Shown piece after piece: positions 35,601 to 50,318 of a stretch of DNA of 64,000 nt (its first letter is position 1; each line of letters opens with the position of its first letter). The position numbers were made by a program, and so were the translations under genes. The stretch is taken from the NCBI RefSeq assembly GCF_028389875.1, contig NC_084702.1, forward strand, positions 72,327,582 to 72,391,581. The letters are read 5' to 3'. This DNA comes from Rhea pennata (Eukaryota; Chordata; Aves; Rheiformes; Rheidae). The notes under the pieces are model-generated. The model had not been told where the DNA came from. It saw only the letters and a program-made list of their open reading frames with translations, and did not search any database.

Positions 35601-38600
35601 ATTTGTATGTCACATCTATTACAGCTTTTGTTAAAGTTTGCCTATATTCCTTTTTGTCTGAAAGATCTCAGACTGGTCAAGCTGGAGCCATCCAACTACT
35701 AACAGCAGCTGGAACAGGTTTCTCAGTGGTAACTCAAGCCAGTTTAACTGCTGTCAAGAACCGATCTCTTTTGCTGCTATAACCTTCATTTTAGGGGAAA
35801 ATATGTCTGGATTATAGACCACAAATTATCTGAAGTAGTTCTCACCTAAGATTCAGACAAATGAAAAAGTGGATTTATATGGGGAAGAGAACCCAAAATG
35901 CCACGAGTTATCACCACAATCAATTCAGGGTATCTTTGATCTTCACACAGAAAAAGATGCAACTGAGAACTTGCGTCTTAGCCTCCATAATGTGTAGTAG
36001 CTTGGAAAAGTATACAGAACTGAGGATGGATCCACTCACTCTGAAAACTGCAAAAAGACTTGGATCATTTTCATGCTGCTTATATTAGATTCATGGACTA
36101 TTAACGGTTTGATGCTGAGAAATAGCAAAAAGTATTTTTATTCAAGTGATTGGTTTAACTGTCACAGGTATTCCAGATTTAGAAAGCATTTTAGAAGTTT
36201 TACTACAACTACTTGTTTCAATGGAAGTTAGAACCTATGACCAACACCAGGATTCTGCATATAGCCTCATACAAATGCAGCTGTAGACTGCTGTTAAGGT
36301 AATACAAGTTAAAATTCTCATACCAAAGCTTCCCAATGTAAGTATTCAATCCAAGGATGTTTACACAATTGAGATCTCTCAGATAGACTGACAACAAAAT
36401 GCTGACTTCAGAAGTTTAACACAAGATGAATTCAGATTGCAGTTACTGCAGTCTCCAAAGAGATAACATCACTCAAAAATCTGTAGCAACTACTTTTGGT
36501 TTGTACATTTAACAGTTCTCCAAACAATGAGCACATTCAGCCAGCTAGCTGCCTGGAGGTGTTCCCCTTTCATAAGGCATGATGATACTGAGCCACCGAT
36601 AACTGCTGTTTTGATAAAGCCATTGTAAAAGTAGATTTGACATGCTGCAAGCACATCCTCTTCAGCAAAAAAAGGCATCACTTTCACTAATCTTAATAAG
36701 AAAAAAAAAAAAAAAAACACCTGTCTAAAGTATATCTGCAGTAATCCCTTCAAGCGCCAACGCAATCCGGAGATGAGCTGCATTACAGTGGCGGCTCTAT
36801 TTGAGGATCAAGGAGCACAAACCAGACCATCACTGAACCAATCACAGGTATGAAGTTCTCATTTGACTTTCAATAGCCACTAGTTAAAATAAATCTTAGG
36901 AGATGTCTTCATCTCTTCATCTCATGTGATATAAGTACAAGCAATCGTGCTACATTTAACCAGTTTCAGAGCAGGCAACAACAATGACAAAGGGGAACAC
37001 AAGGAAGGGAAGGGTAGGGGTGAAGTATCCCTGGTGCACACAAAATCCACATTTCACAGTTGAGACTTCTCCTCTGAAAAATCTGTTTGGATCATTTAAA
37101 GATAGCCCGTAAGCATCAAATTAATTTAGTTTGTTACTTTCTGAGAAATGACTGAGGGATAGAGGTACTGGAACCAGTAAAATAGCGCTTCTTTTAAAAG
37201 CATTTCTAGAATACATGAGTAGGAAGGACAGGGAGAAAAGAGTCCCTGAAGAGCAGGTCTATGCGCATATCACATTATTGAATTATGAGACAACACATTC
37301 TTTAATGATGCCAACAATCTCCATTAAGGAGCTCTTCATGCAGATGTCGAAGAGCCTCTTCCTAGCAGTAACAAGCATTAAGAGAAACTGATTTTTCAAA
37401 TTGTGCAGTTACTTAATGTGACACAGTGCCCAATTATACCTTCTGCTTCAGTGTATATCAGTCAACAGGGAATTGAATTGCAAGACAGCTCTTCTACACT
37501 ATCTGAAAAGCACTGCATCTCTCTCGCTCTGTTGTTCCATATAGATTAATTGCAATGAATATTAGATAACTATAGCTATGCAGCTCTCCTCATGTAATGT
37601 CCCACTTTATTCATTAAAGATATCGCATACTTAAAGATATCACACTTGTTAAAAGTGCCTATTATTCAAGCTGGTTAAGGATTTAGGCTCTTAACAGATA
37701 ACAGACAGCCCTACTCCTCCTTTAAGGTCCTGACTGTCCATTTGGGCCATAAGATAGTTTGCCATAAACTTCACCTAGCAATAAGGGAAAAAGTAAATAC
37801 AGTAAATTAATACATCAGGTTTTTTCAATCACTGAATTGTGTTTCAGCCATACTAGTTACTCATCTACCCTGGTCAAAGCTGATCAGGGCAAGCTTTTCT
37901 TTTAGCCAGAGACTACCTTGGCAACCAAGAGTACAGAAGATGTACCTATTCCAAGTTCACAATTTTATTAACAAACAGATAACCTATTTAAAAAAGGAAG
38001 CTTTCCCCCAAAAGGACTGTTGTCATAAGAGAAAGCTATCTCCAGCTAACATTTAAGACTGGTCTGACTTTCAAACCCTTGGCAAATAAAGGAGTAGCTC
38101 AGGTTAAGTCAAGTCTAAGGACAGATGTGAAGTTTAAGATGTAGTTTCTACTACAGACTTACCTAAGTTATTTAAGATCATCTCAATAGAAAAGCAAAAC
38201 CAAAAAAAAAAAAAAAAAAAAAAATGTTTACATCTCCTCTGCTTCTTGAAGACGTCAGCTTCATCAGCCTCAACACCACTAAGAAAAGGGTGGCAAATTC
38301 AAAATAGGAGTCTATATTTCCCTCTTTGGTATACTACAAAAGCACAAAAGCTATTTGAACAATAAGTTACAGCTGAATATATAAATATGCTATGCAATTC
38401 CTCCTACAATCAGGAAGGGGAAAAAAAACACACACACAAAAAGATGATCCAGCACTCTCACTATCAGTGAGAGCTATAATAATTCCACAGCAAAATAAAT
38501 CCTAAATTTGATGGAACATAGGTGAGCAGAATAACTGTTTTTACTTAACAATTTTCATACATAAAGGTTTGGACAGAAAATATCTACCACTTCTGAGCAC

Positions 38601-39155
38601 TTAAAATAATCACAGGAAGGCATCTAGTAACTACTAACAAGTTTAACTGGTTCAGCTTAATTAGCACGGGATATACTACTAAAAAGTAGCAAATCTTTAA
38701 CAGTCATCTTAGCACTGCTTAGAGTCAGGTATAAACGTTAACTTTTCTAGTTAACCCACTTCAGAAGAAAGGTAATAATTTAAACCTCCTCTAGTTAGAT
38801 ACACTTATGGTAAAATGGCGAAAACAACTGAAATTAGGAAAAGATGGATGAAAAATACGAGAACATCTTGCACATTTAAGATGCAAGTCTGAAACAGCTT
38901 AAATACACTACTTGTTGTTGAGAGATTTCAGTAACAACAACCTGACTATCAAGTACTTGAATATTGTTAATACTTCAGACTATCCCCAGTTACATATGAG
39001 ATCTAGATAAACACTCTCAACGTGCTGCCACTATAAAACTACTCTTGTCATTAACCAGAACATCCTGCCTCTAATCCAGAAATAACAGAATCTGTGCAGT
39101 CTCAAGCTCTCTTCTTATGCTCTTTGAGCAAGAGAAAAGTACAAACAGCTCATGT

Positions 39156-39843
39156 TCATAGAATCAGTAAGATTGGAAGAGACCTCTGGAGATCATCTAG
39201 TCAAACCTCCCTGCTCAGCAGGGTCACCTAGAGCATGGTAGACAGGGTTGCATCCAGGCGGGCCTTGAAGAGCTCCAGAGAAGGAGGCTCCACAACCTCT
39301 CCGGGCAACTGTTCCAGTGCTCCGTCACTCTCATAGAGAAGAAATTCCCCCTCACGCTCAGGCAGAACTGCCTGTGGTTCAGTTTCTGCCCATTGCCTCT
39401 TGTCCTGTCACACGGGACAGCTGAAAAGAGTTTGTCCTCATCCCCTTGACACTCTCCCTTCAGGTACTTGTACACATTGATAAGATCCCTCCTCAGGCTT
39501 CTCTTCCCCAGGCTGAAGAGGCCCAGCTCTCTTGCAGCCGCTCCTCGTAGGGCAGGTGCTCCAGCCCTCTGATCATCTTTGTAGCCCTACGCTGGACTCT
39601 CTCCAGTAGCTCCAGGTCTCTCTTGTCCTGGGGAGCCCAGAGCTGGACGCAGCACTCCAGATGAGGCCTCCCCAGGGCTGAGTAGAGGGGCAGGATCACC
39701 TCCCTTGACCTGCTGGCAACACTCTTCCCAGTGCAGCCCAGGAGACCATTGGCCTTCTTGGCCACAACGGCACATTGCTGGCTCATGATTAATTTGTCAT
39801 CCACCAGTACGCCCAGGTCCTTCTCTGCAGAGCTGCTCTCCAT
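39156..39843 (-). mobile_element. CR1 non-LTR retrotransposon, 3' fragment
   Basis: Minus-strand CR1, about 690 bp, same subfamily as the copies at 3042 and 19651. Remnants of ORF2 include [40 protein letters not shown] and YLKGECQGDEDKLFS. It is broken by at least one frame shift near 39480. 5'-truncated, dead copy. Confidence 0.92.
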
Positions 39844-42800
39844 GTTAGGTTATACAGAAATAAATTCAGTCCTGCAGGCAACACCAGCATCTACCATCAC
39901 TATTGAACTAGAATGCTATTCAATTCTTTTATGGCAATAAGCAGTACATATTCTCTTGCTAAATGCTAATTAACTAGGACTTAATATATTTAAGTACACT
40001 ATAGCAATTAAATAATTCTCCACTTTCAAAAGAAGTCCATTTTAAAGCAAGCTATACAACTGTTACCTTTTCCTTGCTAAAGCTCAGAAGAGAAATGGTA
40101 CTATATATATTCACAGCTGTGCTCTTGTGTTAGCAGTTTTGTGAAGTATGAATGTTTACAAAACTATCTTTTTAAACAAAGCAGGCAAAAATACCCAGCA
40201 AGAAATAAAGATGGACTAAAGTCTTAAAACAGACAACTAAAATCTGCTAGGCCAAACATCAGCTGCCATTTCTTATATTCAAACTCAGCCAAAATATGTG
40301 TATTGTGCTCTACAAGAATAACAGAGCCAGTGTCGAGCTACTGTAAATTCACTCATCTTCCTGCTTATGCCAGGGTCACACGCATGACCCACTCTCACCA
40401 CACACTTAGTATTTTCCCAGCAAAACTCAATATGCTACTGACAGAAACCTCTAAGTGTGTGACCTACCATTCCAAAACCCTGCTTGCACCCTAAGCAAGT
40501 TAAATCCAATTTAAATACACACAAGGCCACCAGCAGTCTTCTCCCACTTCCTAGAGGATCTCTCCCCCATAATGTGGAGAAAACTGTTCAACTTTTCCAG
40601 TATTGTGACACCCCAGTTCTTCTCTAACATACCTCCTTTTTTCCCAAATAGGAGCACCAAATTCTGAGAATGAAAGTTCTCTGCAAATTCACCTAATTTA
40701 GAAGCATTTGCATGATCACAGGTAGTATTATACCAAAGAACAGAGCTCCATATTTAAAGATGCCACCAGTCTGTCTCGTATGTTCTCCAAGAACCACCCT
40801 AATAGCCACTGGAACAAATTATTTTTTCACAGAATATGCAGTTTGAGATACATGAGAGCAGAAGTTTTAAGGAATTCTTACTACTGAAAACGCTGAGAGC
40901 TGATCATAAGCTACACTGTGTTCTTACAAAAGACTTTCCAGAAAAGTGAATATATATAAAAATTTATGCATTTATGCCATGTCATACAAACCTTCCTGAT
41001 GCTCAAAACAACTCCTCCTTGCTGTCAAGACACAGGCAAACCAAGCTCAGGAGAGAGATGAACTCTGTCTTAGGTACTACAGATGTGACAGCTTCTTAAG
41101 GCACTCTTGACTTTTTGGAGGTTTTAAGCACTTCTCCCACCAACCAAGAGGTCACTGGCACAGTCTCAGCTTTCAGTGCCAGCTCAATTTTATCCTAAAT
41201 TCATATCCAACTGGCCTAGTAGGAGTGATATACCTGTCATTATCCAACCCTTGTTGTAAAGCTGAACCTGGAAAAAAAATATACACAGAAACACACAACT
41301 GAAGAGATCAAGCTTTGCTACAAATAAAGCTTACAGACCAGGAAAAACTGAAAAACTGACTGCTACGTAAGGTGAACGCTCACTTTAGGTTTTTTTTTTT
41401 TTTTTTTTTTTTTAAGTAAGTTCCCTGAGCTGAGCTCTCAATGCTATGTTCCTTCCCAGACTAACACAACAGAACAAGGCAACTAAATTGAAATCTAAGA
41501 GTGAGTCAAGCTAATAAAAATATCATCCCATTGCAGTAAGGTTTAAGAAAGAACCAATCTCATTTCATCTCCAGACACAGTACCAGTTAATCCTACTTTC
41601 CTCTTTTTTTCCCAGATAGGACTGAATGACTGCGTCAAAATGATGATCTAGAAGGGAAATAATGAGTAGTTAACACTGAATTTCATTCTGCTACAAGAAG
41701 TCATGTTTCAAATAAAGAAAACAAGTTCCACTCATTTTAATTAAGCATAGAACAAGTGCAAAATGACAAAAAAACACAAAAGAGTTTAAGTGAATGCTTA
41801 TACCTTAAGTAAACCTTAATTGTTTCTTCAAAAGGTCTGTTAACAGAAGACTAAAGCTAGTAGTAAACATCAAGTCCTGCTCTTTAAAACATACAGGAAC
41901 AAAAGTGTCATCAGCTGGTATCAAGCAAAAAGGACATAAAAACAGCAGGAGCCATCAGAACAGGCTCAGAATAGTGGTGGCACTTCTGCATTTAACTCAC
42001 TTGGATCACAAGAAATTATGGTGTCTTTAGTGAGCTTGTCTAGCATAGAAAAGCAAGAACCTAGCCGTGTGCAGAAAAGTCAAACTGAGTTTTCCCTAAA
42101 CTGTAACATTTGGTTTATTACGAACACAGAATATGATGAGTCAAATCTCAGATTAGAAAAGCTTTAAAGCAGCCCGTGCTACCTGAAGGCAGCACACTCC
42201 AATGCCGAAACAGAAATTTTTTCCTTTCAATCTCTTGATTCGGGGGGGTTCTCAAGCAGCACAGGCCACTATTTGAGGCCACTGTCTGGGACTGCCTAAG
42301 TGGTTCAGCCAGTAGTTCAGCTGAGTCCAGAAAAGGAAGTGACAAACAACAGGAAAAAAGAAAGTCAGTAGGTCAATTAAACAAGGTCAACTGCACGTGA
42401 GCAACTGCCACAGCAAAGCTTACTAGTAGTTAACATACAAACATATCTACTTTCAGAAGAAAAGTAGAGCAGCTATTAAATCCTTTAGACATATCTTTCA
42501 GCCGTGTTCCAGTTGGTAAACTCACTTTTACAGAAAGGCTTTCTGAAGCAGTCTGCGTCACAGGCACAACTCCTCCCTGCTGAGCAGAGGCCACTAGCTT
42601 CAGGAAAACAAGATATTCAGCAGATTTGGAAGCATCATAAAATGACCCTTACACTCATATTTTTATTTTTAACATGGAAAAAATGGAATTAAGTTTACAA
42701 TTCCTCACTAAAGAAAGAAAAAAATACACACAAATATATCTGCTTTTTTTTGAGACAGCAATTCTGTCTGCTCTTCGAGCACTGCAATCCTATTTTGGGA

Positions 42801-43225
42801 GTTAATGTTTGGAGTAGGCCCATTTGGGAACAAGCATAGACTGGAAATCTGCTCTTCACTACAAATACAGAATGATCTTTATTTCAGGGAAATACAGAAC
42901 AAAACCCAGAAAGCCATGAAGCACTGGAAGCGAAACGCAATTACCAGCCACCCAAAGATAAGAGCATACGAAGACCATCTGAGGCTCAAGTAGAATAAAA
43001 AAATGGAAAAGAAACTGTAACCACTGAAATACACTTTCAGGTGAAATCCAGAAGGCAACAGGATATTCATACTGCCAGGAACAGAATATATATATGCACA
43101 CACACATCCTCCTCCCCAAACGTTCTCCCCAGAGCAGGTCATTTTGCTGAAACTCCATTATACCAGTAACACGGCCTAGTTCTCACACAACGCTTTACAG
43201 TAGTAATTTTCAAGGCACTTAAGGA

Positions 43226-43368
43226 ATAAAAACTATCCCTGTTTTGCAGGTTGGGGGAACAAGGTACAAAGATGAAGCAGTTTGCCCACAGCCATCCAGC
43301 TTAGCCAGTGACAGAACTAGACCAGAACCTGTATTTTCCTGAATCCCAAATCCACGGCTATCCCAAGA
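43226..43368 (+). mobile_element. MIR-like SINE relic
   Basis: CTATCCCTGTTTTGCAGGTT, then a block like AAAGATGAAGCAGTTTGCCC followed by CAGCTTAGCCAGTGACAGAA and ACTAGACCAGAACC. The order and wording match the MIR core and 3' region (ATCCCCATTTTACAGATG ... CTTGCCCAAGGTCACACAGC ... GGCAGAGCCGGGATTCGAACC). It is highly diverged; the boundaries are approximate. Ancient amniote SINE, no function implied. Confidence 0.55.
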
Positions 43369-46300
43369 ATTTCACTGCACTCTCTCAAGTTTGGTCTTCC
43401 AACATTCCTGTCCTTCAATTCTCCCTTTTAAACTACTCCTATACAGCTTTTCATCTTACCCAAAAAAACTCTAAAGATGTTCTTCTTGATTTATAATATG
43501 AACTTGAATTTATTCCAAAAAACTTTTTCTAAATTACTATTTCAAATTCATTTAAATTTGCAACTTTTGTACCAGTGGGTGAGACTGAAAATAGCGCGTG
43601 CCAATTTTTCCTGAATGCTACCAATTTCTTCAACAGCATCTGTAATGAATGCAAGCACTGAAACACTCAAAGTGATGAATAACTAAATGAACAGCTCATT
43701 TTATACGCAAGAGAAGCCCTCAGAAATATATTAGCCCCCTTTTGTCAGGAAATTTTAGCAGGTTTGACTCAGCTTCAACAACTTTTAGCCTTATTTTCAT
43801 TTCATAACTAGATTGGAGTAAGTCGCTGGATGCAATAGTCCCATGACCATCTAACATCTGCGCCTACAGCTTCTCCTCTCCAAGTACCTCACAAACCAGC
43901 TGCAACATGGGACGGCTAACAGTATACATATACATCTCAGTAGACAGATGATCATTACAGTGGAGGAAAAAAAGGCAAGTAAACAAAGAAAATCCCACTT
44001 CCTGCTGCTTTGTAAGAGGAAAGTAGAAAGACTATGGGTTGACTGTTCCCCAGCTCAAATTTATATTCCCCTTCTCTGTCATCTGAGAATCAATCCAGCC
44101 TTCCCCTTTTAAGCAGCACATCTGATTCAATGCAGCTTACTTTAAAAAGCAAATCCAGTGCTTCATGTTAATGACAGAAGTACCCATTCCGGCAATAATT
44201 TTAAGCTAAAGGAGAAACACGCCTTGAAAATGGCTTGTAGTGAATAAGACAGATAAACAACTTCTCTCCCAACCTGATGAGAAACAAGACAGACCTTTAC
44301 ATTCCTAAGTAGAATCAATCTATTCAGAAGACAGTCAACTCCTTGCACTTAATATTGGCTTATTTCGAATGTCTGTTTCCTTGGAAGAGGGGAGAGGAGC
44401 TAGAGAAGAACCTTCTCATCAGCCCAATACCATATTACATTCAGCACCCCCCCAAAGAAAGGGGTACACACACACACATTTGGTTGACATGGTGCCATAG
44501 AGCATATCCCCAGCTCCAAAAGCAGCTTAGACCATGGAGCTCTTCATGTCACATGCAACTTCTTGGCCATTGTTTGCCTCCATTTACCTTTTATCTCATA
44601 ATATACCTGCGGGCTTTTTAAACTGTATTTACTGAGACTTTTCTAGTTGAAGATACTCAGGTAGAAGAAACTGTTGTACATAATAGCATTACATTCATGT
44701 CCATACTTGAATTTGCTAGCTTTCACTTTGTATACAGATAAAGTAAAACTGGTACTAGTAAAAAGCAATAAACTTTTTTAATACTACCTTTATCTGCACT
44801 TGCTTTTTTTTAAAAAAAAATCACACCACTAAGATCACGCATTCAGTAATCTAGAAACATTAATAGCATTTTAATAGCATTTATGGACTTTTTATAAGTC
44901 ACTGAAAAAACTCCTGGTAAGTCAGTAGAAAGCATATATTAAACTCTCCTCTACAAACAAGAAGGAAGTCCATAACTGCACATCCCCAGAACCCTTCTCT
45001 GCTAAGATATTAATCAGAATTGAGCAGTTATTCTTCCACAGACAGTTCTGTACCCTAAGTAATTGCATTTTGCATCTCTCATCTCAGCACTTTTGAACTA
45101 TTTTGGACCCAATTGCTTGTGCTAGTTTTAGCATAGCATGAGACTTAACAGCTGTGAGAGTCCTGATTTCCCCACATGCAAACACACACACAAACCTAAC
45201 AATTCTTCAAATTAAAATGATTAGTTGAATATTGGTAGATTAAAACTTGATAAAGAACCTCCTTACTCAAACATTTTAAGATCATTCCTCAGGACAGTGC
45301 CTAGAAGGCAACACTTTCGATGGCTCTGTACCACCTGCAGTTACTTTTGTAATTTAAGCACATAACTCTGCCAACCAATGACCATTGACAGAATTACAGC
45401 TGGATTAATAACTAATCTAGGTTTATAAGGAGTTCGCAAGTTCTCAGGGGCATATAATACTATGGAAACTTGCCCCTAAAATCTCTATGGGACACTAGCC
45501 TCTGATTGCAAAATTACTCTGTTCTACCATAATTTCTCCATCCATTTGTTTGTAAAACTCCAGCTGACACTTGATTTAAGGAATATATTACCTTAGTCAT
45601 TCTTCTTCCCCTCCCCAATAAAGAATCTAAATATATTTACTGAAAAGCACAATTAAAAAACACACATTTTTATACTGCTATGGACATAGCAAGCAAAGTG
45701 AAAGGCAAGACTTTTCAGCATTTTTCCTCTGATAAGTTAAACAAAGAGACTGGCAATAAACTGTCTGTGGTCACCTAATACTTAACTGAAGGATAAAAAA
45801 CACATTCTTTTCTCAGGCTACATGTAGTATAAAGCCTTTTGATCCTTCCCCCCCAACACAGACAATATTATTCAAGATAATTAATGGTTATTTTATTCAT
45901 ATAAACTCCAATCTCTGCAAATATCTCCCATATTTCTATTTCAAGTTATTATACACCACTGTGCAAAGACGCCACACACTGACATTAGTCATTAGGGTGG
46001 AACCCAGTGTAGCTTTGTTATAGAACATGTATTTCCTTTTCTAATATAACAATTTGCAGGATGCTCATAAATTAAGAGTCTAATTTTCTTTTAGAGTCTA
46101 GAGTTGATGAAGCAAACCAAACTGAATACAAAAGCACATCTCCGTATCTAGATTAAGGACAACACTAACACTGACATAATGCAGTTGGTAATACATAGAA
46201 TTGTAGAAATCCAGCCTCCGAAGCTTGCAGGATAAATCTCTTCAGTCATTTCAGTTGTGGCTTCATCTGTTGCTATCCTAGAGAGGTCAAACAGTGTCAG

Positions 46301-47359
46301 CACAAACATACATTAGGAAAGGACTTAAATGATCTCTTTTGCATAATCTAGTGGACAGCTATGATGAATGCTGATCTCTGACAACACAGAGTAGACTTTG
46401 AACAGCAGTTCACAACTCTATTTCTGGTTTTCAAAATGCCAACTCCCAATAGCTAAATAACTTAAGCATATTCATATTCAATCCATCTTCCACAGGAAGA
46501 ACTGACTACTACTTGGACAGGACTCATGCTTTTCCAATTTTCTTAGTTAAAATGTTATCTGTGTCAGACTTGCTGATCAAAAGACAACTGAGAAAGCACA
46601 TGCTAAGAATTTCCATTTCAACTCTTAATAGTTAAGATGGAGGCCATAATGCAACTGATGCAACATAGTATTTTGAACAAATATTCTTTCCCTTCTAAAG
46701 AAGATTTAAAACATAAGCCTGAGCAGCAATACTGTGTTCCCCCTTTTATATACTTGCTTATTTCAAAAAAGTATGGTGTAAGATTAAAGAATCTGAACAA
46801 AGATTGCAATCTTTTAAAGAAAATAAACACAATTAATTCAGGATGTACAAAGTGTTCTTTCAAAATTCCCAAGCACAGAAAAGACTATTCCTCAAATATT
46901 TAAGAAAACTCCTCTCTTGTGCAAACAAGGATTGGAATAAATCTGATCATTTAAAATTAGGAAAAGTTAAGTTTCTCTTAAAAGACCTCAGTACAAGGCC
47001 ACACCGACTGCAAGAGGTCATTAGGGACATGGAGCAGGAGCTTACTCAAACCAAGTCAGACAGTCAAAGCATTAAGCAACGTACTAACATGCCAGAGAGG
47101 ATTACCTACCTAGGTAGTTAACATAGAAAAACCATGAGCTCAGGCCTGTATCAATTAATTGTAATCCTAATGATCTATTGCAGACTAGTACAAGGTGTAA
47201 GATCAATAACGTTGCCTTCCTAGTTATCAGAGCAAGCAGACACAGCACAGAGAAATCTCTTTCATGCATTCTAGAAGACCTACTTTTTAAATATAAAAAG
47301 CTATTTATAATTTGTAAACATCCCCTTCTCCCCAGGCCCTTCCTTCAAATAGTAGTTTT

Positions 47360-47394
<35 letters not shown>

Positions 47395-49644
47395 AGAGCT
47401 TTTCAATTACAATTCCTCCAGATCTCCTTTACAATGTCATTGATTTGAGTTCAACTGATCGATTTTATATAGACAGTAAAGCCTTCAGGTAAAAAATCTA
47501 TGTCCAGCAATAGTTGAAGCTATGAAGTTTCATAAGATTGAAGAGACTGTGGGTGATTACATTATAAACAAAACTCAAAAGGAATCCAGTTTCCATCTAA
47601 TAAAACAAATACTGACTAATTGATCAGTAATAAATTTAAAGCTAGCACCAACTGCAGAATTCAGGAACAAGCCGATGTCAAGAATTTACGGTACAAAAAC
47701 TAGATATTGACAATAACACAGATAAAATTCTATATGATCAATTCCTGAAGTTTTTGGAAGTAACATAAAACCATATTATTATACCAAAAAAATGGAAGGT
47801 GATATGTCTTTTGGCATCATAGCACTTCCCCACCAGCACTACCCAAAAGAGCCCATGTGACAGTACTGGATGATATGGTCCACTGGATGGGTCCAGAAAC
47901 CCAATTCCTCTATTGCTTATTAGAGATTCTCTCTAGGATAACAAGTACTGGGCACTACTAGACATCATGTGAACAATGGAGGCAGAGTTCTTCCACATAT
48001 TTTTAATAGCTAATGGGTAAAAATCATTAAGATAAGCTAAACAAATAAGTTTTGCAGCTGAGCAGCGCAGCAGAGTATATTTACAAAAATATTCTGAAAC
48101 TGAAGTTCAAGTTATTAAAGAGAAACTCACATTTATCTGTTTATATACCCTAGAGTTTTTCCCCACCTTCAGAATTTCACATAAATATATTTTTATTTTC
48201 ACTGGACTTATACACAGCCTCTGCTCCTTGTGTGAGCAACGCCTTCCCTGACTCCTTTGCTCCACAGTGCCCTGCACAGGAAAAAAACCCTCAGCAATCA
48301 AACTCACAGGCCAGATCCAGCCTATGAGACAGCAATGAAGGTGCAATCACTTTCAGTTTTGTTTCAGAGGCTTTAAAATCATGGGTTCACAACAGCTAAA
48401 TTCCAATGTTACATATCTTCTCTCCCACTACCCTTAAACTTTTTCAACAAAGCTTTAATTCTAAGTGACCCAGTTGCAGTGGTGATCTAACATAGCAATG
48501 CCACATTCAAATCAGTTCTGCGTGTACATTAAAGTCATTAAGTAGCAGTACTACTGCAGTATTGCCGTATACAGCTATTAGCCTAACACCATACTGCATA
48601 TGGCCTTGAGCAGCTCAGTCCATCTATGCTGTGCTGCCACTGCACATACACACGTCAGCCCCATTCCCTTCCCCACAGCTAGGGTAGTGCTACACACACA
48701 GCTCTGTTCTGTGCAGCAGGGAGGAAGGGGCTGAAAGCGTTCTGCCCTCATCCCTCCAAAGTGCTGCTGCAGAACAGAGATACGGGGTATGCAGGGCCAG
48801 TCCTAGGAAGCAAGCAGTTGCAGGAGTGTCTGCACTGAGAGAGAAAGCCTTGTATCCCAAGGGACTGGCAAGGAAGGCGAGGAAGGGGTCTGGGTGACTG
48901 TAGTGCCACTCCTTGCTCTAACATCATCTAGAGTGTTAGGGAAAAGAGGAAGACACCACCCTGAACACACACACAGAGGACCCTCAAAAACCTCAAGCCC
49001 CTAAAAGCTTTTGAGATGCAGCACTTCATGTTCTTTTTATCAGCGCCATAGAAATTGAGATTATATCAGCAGTCACCACTCATTTGTTCCTTATTTTGGC
49101 CATAATCACTTGGTATTTAGGAATATCCACCTCAAAGTGTTTAAACTCAAGATAAATACAACATTTGGAGTCAACGGAATTCAGGAAAACAGCTTTATCA
49201 GTTTTACAGCCAAGTGCTAGAGTCCACCTGCTTATCTCTATGCTAATGAGACAGCATCAACATCATAAACACTCTGCAAGACTTCTTTTTCCTGATTATT
49301 TTCTAATAATTTGGGTGAATAAGAACATTTCATAAAGCAATTATTCATTTCCATGGATTATAACTTCTTTTACTAGTTGAAAAACAAAGTAATCCTAACT
49401 CTTCCTTTACAATAAGGGATTCTGAGCTATTAAACCTCAAGAAAAAAAGACCTTGAATTATTATTCAGGGAAGTGTTAACTATTTTACTGCTAGTGAGCA
49501 CTAAGCTAAATAGCATTATCACAAAGTCAGAAACTACCAGACTAATTCATTCTTACACCACGGTAAATATATCCATGGTATGTCTGCCTCTCAAATGTAG
49601 AGAAAGATAGGATCCTCTTCCCAATTCAAATGCAGAGCAGTTAA

Positions 49645-49815
49645 CTGGAAAAGATCCAGAAAGAGGCAACAAAGATTAATAGAGATATGAAAGGCCACTA
49701 CCCACCCATTAGGAAACAAAACTTTGGCTCTTATGCCTTGAACAGATGCAACCAAAGAGCAGACGCAGCAGAAGTCTATGAAATCACAAGTGGCATAGGG
49801 CAGAAGAGTACTACA
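49645..49815 (+). mobile_element. Old, highly diverged CR1/L2-like relic
   Basis: GATCCAGAAAGAGGCAACAA followed by AGATTAATAGAGATATGAAA, and later GCAGAAGTCTATGAAATCAC and AAGTGGCAT. The order matches the conserved 3' ORF2 part of CR1-like LINEs (coding RATKM.RG ... [15 protein letters not shown]). A degraded frame RATKINRDMKG ... AEVYEITSGIG is still visible. It is much older than the other copies. Confidence 0.5.
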
Positions 49816-50318
49816 GCTGTCACAACGCAAAAGCCGGAGAAAAACAAGTTATCGGAAAGTAGGCTTGACCAAAAAAAAAAAACCCCAAAAAACAAGAACC
49901 ACTAGGCTCGCTCGAGCCGCCCTCCAAGCAAACGCAGGCGGTTCCTCACGCGTTTCCTTAACGCGGGGAAGCCTCTGCTTCCAGGGGCGCTGAACGTTCA
50001 CCCACACTCCAGCAGCGATCACCTCTCCGAAGAGAAACTCCCCGAGGGCCCACGAACACAGAGATATTCTCCTCCGACTCGGCCAGCCGCCGAGCCCCCA
50101 GAGCGGCTCGCCAACCCCTGAGCCCTCCCCGCGACAACGCGGGCCCGGCCCGGTCCGGGCGAGGGGGCACCGGGAGCCGCCGGGCCCCAGCCCCGGCCCC
50201 GGCCAGGGCAGGGCAGGGCAGGGCAGGGCCGCCCCGCCAGGCCCCCGCGACCGGCCGCCCCCACCGCGGGCTGCCGAAGGGGCTCCGCCCCCGCCCCTCG
50301 CCCGGCCCCGGTCATTAC

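Larger units (their letters stand above)
32664..50318 (-). other. UBAP1 intron 1 (17.7 kb)
   Basis: Long first intron between the non-coding exon and the ATG exon. It contains one CR1 copy, a MIR-like relic, an old CR1-like relic near the promoter and several long homopolymers (T24 at 41390-41413, A23 at 38202-38224, A31 at 47361-47391). No coding exon found. Confidence 0.6.

Noticed and set aside
39493-39843. 116-codon frame as a possible host gene
   Set aside because: CR1 ORF2 remnant ([20 protein letters not shown]).
48590-48960. Slightly GC-richer patch in UBAP1 intron 1, considered as an alternative promoter
   Set aside because: Few CpGs, no donor or core-promoter signal, no coding content.
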